The notes beneath the pieces are model-generated. The model did no database searches. It saw nothing but the letters and a program-made list of their open reading frames with translations, and had not been told where the DNA came from. A stretch of 64,000 nt of DNA from Pleurostoma richardsiae (lineage: Eukaryota > Ascomycota > Sordariomycetes > Calosphaeriales > Pleurostomataceae): positions 186,001 to 250,000 of the forward strand of contig JANBVO010000026.1 in NCBI GenBank assembly GCA_030052745.1. The letters run 5' to 3'. Made by a program: the position numbers and the translations under genes. The number at the start of each line of letters is the position of its first letter. The stretch's first letter is position 1. Of this stretch, positions 55,481 to 64,000 are shown in pieces.

Positions 55481-56571
55481 ATGGGGTGGCCGTCTGGAAT
55501 AGTCCAAGTACGCCTCCTTCTGTCAGCTCAATGGTTAAAGCCTTACCTGAAACTTCTCTAACTAATGGTGTGCAGGGAAAATCGCATAAGAGCGGCGAGA
55601 AACTGAAGCAAAAGTCGGGGAGGCAACCTTCCACGAAAGCCGAGTCTAGTAGTTCTCGGCCGACGCAGCAACCTTCTGTGACCTTCTTGTTTGTCGTGAA
55701 CGAACTTATTCCAAACCAACAATACCCGCGCGCGAACTTCGACCAATGGGGCAGCAGGCTCCCTCCTGGACACCCAGACGCCTACATTGGTGAGGAATCA
55801 TCCTTGGTCTTCAAGTATACCAGTGTGACTCCCGACTCTTGTTCGATACAGCGCATGCCAGAATATTCTTGGTATCGTACAGGGCGTGACCAACCGGGAA
55901 GCATCTGCACATGGGACCAGACGGGCGAGCACATCTCTATAACCGAATACCACTTATACAAGACGTGCACGGTCTTCCGCGGCTGGCGGTTTCTGCCATT
56001 GATGTTCATGTACAACGACGCGACAATCACCGAACTTGACAACAGCGACGTCGGCACAATGCTTCATGCTGTCCACCTCCGCCCAAGGGATAGCAATCCA
56101 GGAGTAAGCGAGGTGGTGACCCGTGCAAGCCTGTATGCTGCGGGGAGGTCTGCCGACTGGATCCCCTCACTCCTCCCGCTCAAATACGCCAACCCGTTCG
56201 CTGATGCCCCCCATTCCCGGGGCCTCGCCGGTGAGCTACCGGTGATCCTCGGCTTGATGGGGTTGTCCCAGCCACCGGGGCAGGGAACGATAGACGACGC
56301 TTTCATGAGAGGATTCTGGCGCGATGATAAGAAGTGGCGCTGCCCGTTGACGCACAACCAAGGCATGTCGGTCATCTCGTTCGCCATTCTTACTGTGCCA
56401 CTGGTCAGCAAGGCGTTCTTGCTGACAGCTAAATTAGACGCGATCCCTGGTCCCGATCAAGACCCCAGGGCGCTGCTTGTCCAGGTCTGTTTCGACCCTG
56501 AAAATCCCACCGGTTCGAACGAGCAGACGTTGAGCAGCCTCGAATGGGGGCAGATCATCGTCGCCGGATAG
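55481..56571 (+). CDS. Orphan two-exon protein of about 340 residues
   Basis: Seen: exon 1 (55481-55507, MGWPSGIVQ) joins exon 2 (55576-56571) across a 68-bp intron with a GTACGC donor, CTAAC branch and GTGCAG acceptor. A single-exon model starting at the ATG at 55531 is possible, since the intron is also open. The product begins with a Lys/Ser-rich segment, followed by a globular-looking region with TFLFVVNELIPNQQYPR, SICTWDQTGEHISITEYHLY, CTVFRGWRFLPLMFMYND and AILTVPLVSKAFLLTAKLD. It has no signal peptide and no clear TM segment. I recognise no family. A 330-codon stretch without stops in this gene-poor neighbourhood supports a real gene, probably of narrow distribution. Confidence 0.6.
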
Positions 56572-57419
56572 ATGTGCCTTTTTATTCCCATCCATCATTC
56601 CTCTTCACCGAATTGTTTCGCGATGACTTATCCGCCATTGAAATCGAACCCCCGTGCACCAGAGGGATAGAGACAAGAGTCCCTGTCCGAGCTCCTTTAC
56701 TCAACCGTCATACGCTCTCTTATACCAATCTGTGCGGGACATGGCAGCTACGGCAGTGCTCTTTCTAATCCTGGCTGCAGAGGAGACGATACGATGGTGT
56801 GATCCCTTGTGATATTAACCGACATCTCAACTCGCTTCTCTTGTGCATGCTTACTTTTTGTTGCTTTCCAGGGATACCCTGTCTGCCTGTTTAGCTGGCC
56901 GCATGCGTGGTCTGGCCTTTGCCGCGTCTATGGAGGGTTTTCCAAGGGTTTTGTGCTGTTGGAAGCTATGTATCTGCTTCGAAACCTTGGATGATGGTTT
57001 GACATACTTCGACTGTCTCCTTTAATATCTGTTTCGAGTCGCTATCGGGTCTCGTTTATAATCTCCGCTTCTCTGTAGCAGTCTTAGCTTTCATCATTTC
57101 GCAGCATGCTCCCAGTCACTGCAACCACTGCATGTGCATGCTATTACAACCTCGTGAAGTCGGCCCTAGACTCCTACTGAGGTGAGACGACTCGCGACAA
57201 TGCTGCTTTTTGCCACGGTCGACAGTTTATGTGCTACTCGCATCGGTTTCCACTGACGGAAGCAACCCCCTCTGAAAAGTCGGCTGCAAGAGGTGGTGAG
57301 TCTCGAAGCTCAAGCGAGGACTCCGCAGCAGCAAAACTACGACACTACGCAGACAGCGCAAAATTGGAAAAGCCCTGAAGCCCAAGGGAACACATTCAGG
57401 CGCACAACTCTTCGAACAC
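56572..57419. other. Intergenic region
   Basis: About 850 bp between the orphan gene and the second tRNA-Gln. T-rich, with no supported gene. Confidence 0.4.
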
Positions 57420-57512
57420 AGCTCGAGGGAGGAATCGAACCTCCATTACTGGAAAACGCTCATCCATCGCTGGAATCAGAATCCAGTGTGATAACCATTA
57501 CACTACTCGAGC
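57420..57512 (-). tRNA. tRNA-Gln (anticodon CTG) with a 21-nt intron
   Basis: A 93-nt gene on the minus strand. The acceptor stem is GCTCGAG with CTCGAGC, differing from the other two copies by a compensatory pair. The anticodon arm starts CTGGA-TTCTGA. The intron (57475-57455) begins directly after position 37, the canonical eukaryotic site, and removing it leaves a normal 72-nt tRNA with stem TCCAG and T-arm GGAGG-TTCGATT-CCTCC. The intron itself begins TTCCAG, repeating the 3' anticodon stem. A weak T4 lies about 50 nt downstream. Confidence 0.85.
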
Positions 57513-57960
57513 GTCTCTAAATGGCTGGTGTCGTGCAGCCTCGCCCGCGCCGCTTTTGTGCCGGTGCCGCAGGGCCGGCCGTCCGCTGTTTGTAGCGGCG
57601 CTGGAAGATGGGCCACAGCGTTCACGTTACGTAAAATAGAAATGCAGCGTTTATTTGCTCTAGAATTTGGGACGAGTATGACTACGGGATAACTCCTCCG
57701 TGGGCAGAATCGTGGGATGGGATGGGATGCTCAGAGGCATTCATGACCCCCAAGCGCTTCACCCCTTATTCTAAGAAATCAGACGTAACAAGTCCTACGC
57801 TAATGTACAAGACCTGATGAATTGGTACTGGGTGTAGTTCATAGAAGATATGAAGCCTGGATATGCAATAGGCGTAGCAGATGATTGAAGGGAGAAGCTT
57901 TCTGCGCAAAACCAGCACCGGGGGGCCACCAACACCAAAAAGGATCGCGAGATCAGAGAC
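57513..57960. other. Spacer between tRNA-Gln genes
   Basis: About 450 bp with no supported gene. A five-base A run at 57937-57941 (T5 on the minus strand) lies 20 nt past the third tRNA and probably terminates it. Confidence 0.5.
57937..57941 (-). terminator. Pol III terminator of the third tRNA-Gln
   Basis: T5 on the minus strand, about 20 nt beyond the tRNA 3' end. Confidence 0.6.
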
Positions 57961-58032
57961 AGCTCGTGGGAGGAATCGAACCTCCATTAGCGGAATCAGA
58001 ATCCGCTGTGATAACCATTACACTACACGAGC
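57961..58032 (-). tRNA. tRNA-Gln (anticodon CTG), intronless
   Basis: A 72-nt cloverleaf on the minus strand. Acceptor GCTCGTG/CACGAGC with discriminator T, D-arm identical to the other copies, anticodon arm GCGGA-TTCTGAT-TCCGC, and T-arm GGAGG-TTCGATT-CCTCC. The anticodon stem differs from the other two copies but is fully paired. Confidence 0.93.
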
Positions 58033-58800
58033 GACTGTGGGAGACGCTGATCTGAGCGAGTCAGGACCCGTTGCGAGATCGACGCGCAGTTTCGCAGCTT
58101 ATCAAGCTTGCTGGTTCGGCTGCGGCTCTCGGGCCGAATTGGGCCTCGTTGGATGCAGGCCTGACCGGTGACCACTCACGGCTACGGGCTAATGCGGGTT
58201 CCGTCGCCTGTCGCCCAAGGTCCCTCGTTATAGCCAGGGAGCCTGATACTGTATGCCCTCACCAAGTACACCTTTCTGTAGGGTCAACTTTGGTGTTGTG
58301 CTCTGGCAAATGGTTCTATTCTTCTCAGGATTGAGACGTCAGGCTCCGTTTGGAAATAAATGGCGGGCACGATTGCGTGGCTGCATGAGGATATGGAATT
58401 GCAAAAGTCCGGAAGACGTGCGCACTTACAGGCGCCTCGGCGGAACCAGAGTACGAAGAGCAGTACCGAAGGCTTGCTTGTGGTCATGTCACAGATTTTA
58501 TTTCATCATGTCGTCCTGCCTCAACCAAGCTCCCCGCCGGGCACCCGATCTTGGGCAGCCTCGTACTGCCAGGCGCAAGAGACTGCGCTCTAGGTATATA
58601 CATGCACACCTCCTTCAACTTACTGGCAGCGGTATCATCTGTGCAGATCGGATCATCGTGCCCCCAAGAAACTCTCCTTGTCTCGTTGTTGGCTGAATCA
58701 CTCGCTCTCGCTTTGGAGTGTCTGCTATATGGGATCCCATCGGAGGGCCACTCTAACCTGGTCATACTCGCTTCCAAATGCATCATCTCCCATCCGCCGT
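58033..58800. other. Intergenic region
   Basis: About 770 bp between the tRNA-Gln and the 3' end of the AP-1 mu gene. Frames here show no domains. Confidence 0.4.
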
Positions 58801-60345
58801 TCAGACCGCATCGGGGAGTCGGACCGCAATGTCGCCGGACTGGGTGATGTACCGTACCCAGGGCAACGACGGATATTGCAACTAGAAGAAGCTGTCAATA
58901 GGATATCTAGCACAGACGCGCTGTAACGACTCACCTTGGGCTCCGTGATCTTTAGATACCGCACCTGGATTCCGCTGGTCGTGAAGTAGGGAATCTCGAA
59001 CTTGACCTGGATCGGCCTCTTGGCGCCTTTGCCCGGCGCGCCTACGCCCCCCATGCTCCCGCCGAACCCACCGGTCATGCCGCCACCGTGCTCGTCATCA
59101 CCTCGGACGCTGGGAAGGCCGAGCTCCGCGCGCATCAGGAATTCCTTGTTTCCTCCGAACTGCTTGATCTTCCAGACGATGGCGCTCTTTTCGGGAGCGT
59201 AGTGGACCGACCCGATGTTGGTGCGGAAGCGCGGCGTATCGGCGTCATCGGGGACGGGCACGATGATCTCGACGTTGTTGGCGGTGCTGCGGCGTTTGAA
59301 TTGGGCCTTGGCCTTGAGCATGTACTCGATACGGCTGCCCGAGTGGGACTCGACCACACACTCCACCCAGATCAAAGGCTTGACCTGGGTGTTGAGGCGG
59401 TAGGACATGAGCTCGAACTCGCCGTCGGGGGGGATGAAAGAGATGGTACGGTCGTTCTCGAAGCGCGACAGGCGCACGCACTGGTGGAATTTGACATCTT
59501 CCATCTCGATAGCCTTTCCGCGCGTGGTGCGCCCCGTCGTCTCGAACATGACCTTGTCGTTGAGGCCAAGCCGTAGCTCAGGCATGCCCGACAGATAGCA
59601 CTTCATCTTGATGGCCCCCAGGATCTCAGACCGCAACACGTTGCCATTAGCGGACACAAGCAGGTTCAAACTCTCGATGACGTCCAGGAAGACCTCGTTC
59701 TTGCGGTACCGGATGCCTTCGGAGCGCCATGACACGGCGTTGGTGACGGCGATGGGCGGACGGGCCTGGATCTCGAGCTTGTGCGACTCCTGTGTGATAT
59801 ACTCCTGTAGGATCTTGGACTCGGTCGTCTGCGGGTAGCCAAAGTCCATCATCTCGTCGAGGAGCTCGTATATGATGACGAAGTTGTCGCGGATAGACTC
59901 CTCCTCGAGCGCCTTGAAGTACTCGGTAAAGACTTCAACAATCTTGTGCAGGAAGAGGAGGATCTCGGCGGCATTCGTGTTGCGCTTCGTCAGGGCGAGG
60001 AGGTAGAGGTTGTTGTGGCGAATGTAGAGGTACTGTGTGGTGGGCGGTGCGGTCAGCGATTGCAGCAGTGCAGGCAAGGAGACAGCTCAGGTCGGTTACG
60101 CACGTTGATGCCTTCATGTGAGAAGCATGGCGGGACGGCGGAGGATTCTTCTTCGGCTTCGCTGAGGAGGATGGGGAACTTCTCGACGGCAGACATGGGG
60201 ATATCTCCTCGGTAGTTTCGAGCAAGGAGGGTCTGGCAGCACATTGAGTCAGTAACAGGTCCCTCATCGATCATGTAGTACTCGTATCAGGTTCTGGAGA
60301 CAGTACCTTGCCCTTAAGGTCTAGGAAGAACAGGGCGGAGGCCAT
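58801..60345 (-). CDS. APM1: AP-1 clathrin adaptor complex subunit mu
   Basis: Seen: exons 60345-60307 (MASALFFLDLKGK), 60232-60104, 60032-58935 and 58881-58801, with introns of 74, 71 and 53 bp, give about 448 residues. The N-terminal longin-like domain includes LLARNYRGDIPMSAVEKFP and EGINYLYIRHNNLYLLAL. The mu-homology domain includes RYRKNEVFLDVIESLNLLV, VKFHQCVRLSRFENDRTISF, PPDGEFELMSYRL and the C-terminus PSLPWVRYITQSGDIAVRLP, all hallmark mu1 sequences. Known: mu1 sits in the AP-1 complex at the trans-Golgi and endosomes, where it binds YxxPhi sorting signals of cargo. A Gly-rich loop (GGGMTGGFGGSMGG) near residue 370 is common in filamentous-fungal orthologues. The end coordinate may be off by one base. 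Confidence 0.96.
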
Positions 60346-62780
60346 GGTGAGAGCTGTGATGAAGGCGGATTGGGATGCGGATAGGGTGGAGGGGCAGAAT
60401 GAAGCTCTCGCGGGTCGCCGCTCTGGCCAGACAGGTAGCAGCACAAGAGCCTAGCGCATGCGGCTGCTTATGCGAATGAAATAGTGCAGAAGGGGATCGT
60501 ATATCCGTCAGGAACGCTTGTAGCAGGCCCTTGTTTTACGTGAATCGGCGTCGATGGTTTTGGACATTTTTAAGCATCTCACCGCACAGCAGAGCGCAAG
60601 GCACACATATCACCATCCCCTGTCTGTCCCGTCACTGCGCGCCCGGGCCCCACGATGCCGGAGCTCGGGGGAATAAAACTGCGGGCCAGCATACCTAGGC
60701 AGGTACCTTGGTAGCAGCTCCATTCTGAGCTCGAGGTCACATGATCTAGAGCCGCCCTTGCTGAAGTGATATCGAAATTTTTCTCTCGCAGCTTTGTTCC
60801 TCTTCCTCTTCCCTTCCTACGCGCCCTATTTAGACAGTGCAGCCCAGCATTTAGCGGCGCAACAGACTGGCATTCTGCTGGTTCTGGCGCCGTCGTTGCT
60901 GAGGTTTGCGATCGTGGGTGCGGAGAAGGAAGAACTCTTGCGGTACCATAAGAGCTGCCCTCGTATCTGTTGCTCTCGTGGCATCGGCTCGTTGCGCCGG
61001 CGGTGTCAGAGGTCCCGAACATTTCACTTCGCATTTCTCATTACCTTTGCATATCCGGGCATCAGCATCATGCCGAAGCCCCAAGAATCGAGGAGGTGAT
61101 GCTGGAGCACTAAGGGGAATGGAATTTCTCTACCCCAAAAGTCCAGTAGTTAACTGACGGTAGCATGCTCGAATCGCGCCAGCATACATCTTCTCGTCCG
61201 AGACAGCGGTGCGGCATCTGTCTGAGACAGTGGGCGACAATGGGAATCTTCAAGAAAGATAAAGTTCCATACTCGCTGCCGCGTCCAGCTCTCGAGCCAG
61301 ACGGGCCGCGCGACACGACAAGAGCCGCTGTCCACCACGCATCCAGGGGTATGATGAGCGCGTGGCTGCGTGGGCTTGGTATCGCCAGAGCGGCTCGCGT
61401 TGAATCATGTGCTCGGGGATGGCCGTTACAGCTTTGCAACCGCCATCCCCGTTCGGTGCTGGCTTCGTTCATGCTGCTGACCGTAGCGTACGCAGGTACT
61501 GACTACTGATTATAATCCTTACCGTAAAGGACGTGGGTGCATTGCGTAGGACAGACCAAGCATGTGCCAGCCAACACGTGATGGTCATGTAATGATCCGT
61601 ACATGACTTAAAAGTCCTTGCTAGGAGAGACGGTCAGAAGAAAGAGAAAGCGTGCCTGGGCCGAGTGCCGACTGGGCGGTCCTGATGGATGGGTCCCTGT
61701 GTCGTGGCCATCTAGCCCAAACCGCCAATGAGAGGGAGTCGCCGATCCTGGAGGAGGGACGAGACGCAGAAAAAGCATGTGACGAAATAACAGGCGACGC
61801 CCGCCTTGTGATTGAGGCCAAAGCGTGGTCGGTCCCCCTTGCCGCTGACACGTGCTTGTCAATCAATGCCATCCTCCTCCTCCCGCCCTTCAGCCCGATT
61901 GTTGGACGTGGGCTGGATGCACTGATTGCTTCCTCCTCGCCCGCGCTCCTCTGCCCTCACTTGCGTGCTCTACTTGAGCTCTCTCACCTCTCCTGATACC
62001 TGTCCAGCTGTCCTGCACCGTCATCCTGCGGGCGCAGACAGCGCCGAGATATTTCTCCATCTGGAACCACCGTCCGACGTCCTAACGTTATAGCACATGC
62101 AAACGGGACGAACCTGACAGCGTCATCAGTCATTGGCCACCCGCTGCCCCCCTCTTCGATCCTGCATCCCAACCAACCTTGCCCGGCTTGGGCAAACCGT
62201 CGTCTTCAAGTCGTGCCTCGGAGGGACCCTGAACTGACTCTTGCGCCTGCGCTGGTTATCTGTCGGTCTGCCCTACAGACTGACAAGCCGCCTGACCATC
62301 GTCCTACTCCCCTCTTGGCTCTTCCTCCGAACGCCCCGACGCATCTATATCGGCAGAGGCACCCGCTCTGAGTCCCAAGGAACAGGGTCCAGCAACGATC
62401 ACCCTCTTTCGGGTCTCACGCATCACGCATTCCCTCGCCGGCGTCCGTGATCTTACAAATTTACCCAAAGGAGCTTGCGCTGCACCCTGCACTAGTTCTT
62501 ACGCTGCGCTAGTACCTTAACTGCCGCCCCCTTCGTCCCAACACTGTGCCACCCGAACTCACTCCGTTTCTCGTTTCGCGGCGCACACACCCACGCACAA
62601 CTCGCCTATCCCCAACACGCCTCAGCATATGCGTCGCCGCTTCCACAGGCGAGAGCATCACGCCCGATATGACTTATTGATTGCGCCTGCATCTTCCGGT
62701 ATCCCTAGGTAGCTCCGCCTGCCGAGTCCGGCGCCGGCGCTAGAAATCCCTACCCTCTTAGTTGGGCACCACAGGCAAAA
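60346..62780. promoter_or_regulatory. Long divergent intergenic region between APM1 and OPI1
   Basis: About 2.4 kb. The left end is the APM1 promoter; the right end is a C-rich leader of the OPI1 gene. A GGTACC-type motif occurs near 60700. A uORF of 27 codons begins at the ATG at 62629. The ATG frame at 61165-61509 has no recognisable domain. No other gene is supported. Confidence 0.45.
62629..62712 (+). promoter_or_regulatory. Possible upstream ORF in the OPI1 leader
   Basis: ATG followed by 26 codons (MRRRFHRREHHARYDLL at the start) and TAG, ending 68 bp before the OPI1 start. A shorter ATG-ACT-TAT-TGA frame overlaps it. Whether the transcript includes it is unknown. Confidence 0.3.
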
Positions 62781-64000
62781 ATGGAGCCGAATCACATGCT
62801 TCTCTCTGAGGGAGACGACCCGGCTCAGCTGATGTTGCAGCAACACCAAGCACAACAGCAGGAGCAGCAGTACCTGGAGCAGCAGCAGCTACAGCTACAG
62901 CTACAGCAGAACTCTGCATCGTCGGCCCTCTCGATGTCGCCGCAGCTGCCGCCGCTCTACAACAATCAGCCCCAGCAGCGGGCATCTCCCCTCCCCCCGC
63001 CGCCCTCATACGCTCACGCCGAGTCGCAATCCCACGATCCCAGCCTACTGGCTTTCCCCGACGTCCCTACAACCGAATTGCCGCCACTACAGCTGAACGC
63101 ACAGAACGACGCCAGCGTCAGTTCGCTGCCGTCGCTCTCGACCATCGTCACCTCCACCTCTTCGCGCCGGTACACGGCTTCCTCGGCCACCAGCGAGACC
63201 TCCTTTTTCTCGGACGCTGGGTCCGCCGTAGGTGCCCCCCCGCGGGTTCAGAATTGGCCCAGCCTGAATCCCCTCACCGCATACTACACCCCGAGCCATG
63301 CTCAACCGGCGGAGCCACTGGCTCAGATGGACGTTGACGTTATGAGCACCACCACCACGACTACGGCGGTCGGCCCAGGGAGTCCGGATCGGTGGGGGGA
63401 CGGTCGCGCCAGCAGCGTCAGTCTCGACGATCCGGATGTGCGGATGGCCGCCGAGGCGCTTGGTGACCTTCGAGCTGGTATGCTTCCCTTGCCTACTCTC
63501 TTGGCGGAAGATCGCGAACTAAGCTAACTCTCGTTCTTCGAACAGACTTCGTCTCCTCGCCCCCGAACAGGAACAGCCCATTACCTCGCATTTCTCCCCC
63601 GAGGAATGCGCTCTCCAGCCCTCCAACCCAGGGTCCAGGCTCAGAGCCGTTGCTGTCGCTGCTGACGACGTCCCATCCGTTACTCGCAAAGACTATCGAG
63701 GGCACGACTACCGCCTACAACACGTCCAAGAACCTCTCTCCTCGCTTCAAATCTGGAGTCGAGTATGTCGAGGGCTACCTAACGCCCATCGCTAATACGG
63801 TCGGCTCCGTGGGGCGGGTCACCGGAGTCGAAGGTGGTGTGCGGTGGTTCCTCCGCGGTGCAGGTCGGCGGCATCAGCGCTCTCGAGGGGACCTTGAATC
63901 CGGTGACGGCGGGTCGCATAAAAGGAGGAGGGTCGGTTCCGGTCAAGGCCGTCGTAATGCCGAAGAAGGCAGACAACAGAGCCAGGGAAGCGATGACACT
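62781..64000 (+). CDS. OPI1: Opi1-type transcriptional repressor of phospholipid synthesis (partial at window end)
   Basis: Seen: exon 1 (62781-63477) joins exon 2 (63546 to the window end) across a 68-bp intron (GTATGC, GCTAAC branch, AACAG acceptor); about 384 residues are visible and the gene continues. The N-terminus is Gln-rich (QQQEQQYLEQQQLQLQLQQ, residues 25-45), followed by Ser/Pro-rich disorder. The Opi1 core begins at VRMAAEALGDLRADF and contains HPLLAKTIEGTTTAYNTSK, SPRFKSGVEYVEGYLTPI and VGRVTGVEGGVRWFL. The last part is basic (SHKRRRVGSG). Known: Opi1 in yeast senses phosphatidic acid at the ER and represses INO-type lipid genes in the nucleus. Filamentous-fungal members share the core but their targets are less studied. 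Confidence 0.9.

Noticed and set aside
61165-61509. 114-codon ATG frame between APM1 and OPI1
   Set aside because: No recognisable domain; overlaps open frames of similar length on the other strand.

Overview
This window is nuclear DNA of a filamentous ascomycete (Pezizomycotina, most likely a Sordariomycete). The evidence is small GT-AG introns of about 50-145 bp with CTAAC-type branch sites, fungus-specific families (Zn2Cys6/C2H2 regulators with fungal-specific middle regions, CYP53 benzoate hydroxylase, DUF5672, Opi1), compact promoters and nuclear tRNA genes. No viral, phage, plasmid or CRISPR sequence was recognised. Exon models were built by hand from frame continuity, splice signals and family conservation.

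Region 1 (0-17 kb) is rich in catabolic or detoxification enzymes. It holds a salicylate-hydroxylase-like FAD monooxygenase divergent from a C2H2 / fungal_trans regulator, a short-chain dehydrogenase, a NodB/PuuE-type deacetylase convergent with an amidase-signature hydrolase, a phenol-2-monooxygenase-like flavoprotein divergent from that amidase, and an Old Yellow Enzyme reductase. Together they could hydroxylate aromatic rings, hydrolyse amides and reduce enones, but no shared pathway is proven.

Region 2 (17-37.5 kb) is mostly conserved cellular genes: a large acidic protein with an FGDF motif (possible AP-1 accessory factor), CFD1 (cytosolic Fe-S assembly), S-adenosylmethionine decarboxylase with a uORF-bearing leader, a four-TM protein, an F-box gene interrupted by an in-frame TAA, a BRCT-WGR-PARP poly(ADP-ribose) polymerase, a decayed or orphan locus, and a DUF5672 type II membrane protein.

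Region 3 (37.5-50 kb) holds a pyridine-nucleotide disulfide reductase, a CYP53 benzoate 4-monooxygenase, a frameshifted F-box-like gene, an unusual regulator with two tandem Zn2Cys6 clusters, and an unrecognised polytopic membrane protein.

Region 4 (50-58.1 kb) is gene-poor. It has three tRNA-Gln(CTG) genes, one with a 21-nt intron that looks like a local duplication, a small secreted six-cysteine protein, and a two-exon orphan gene.

Region 5 (58.1-64 kb) returns to housekeeping genes: the AP-1 mu subunit and, cut by the window end, the phospholipid-synthesis repressor Opi1.

The most interesting unexplained items are the duplication-like tRNA intron, the 8-nt microexon in the amidase, the AdoMetDC leader in which a uORF stop overlaps a splice donor, the double Zn-cluster regulator beside CYP53, and the secreted cysteine-rich protein in the gene-poor island.
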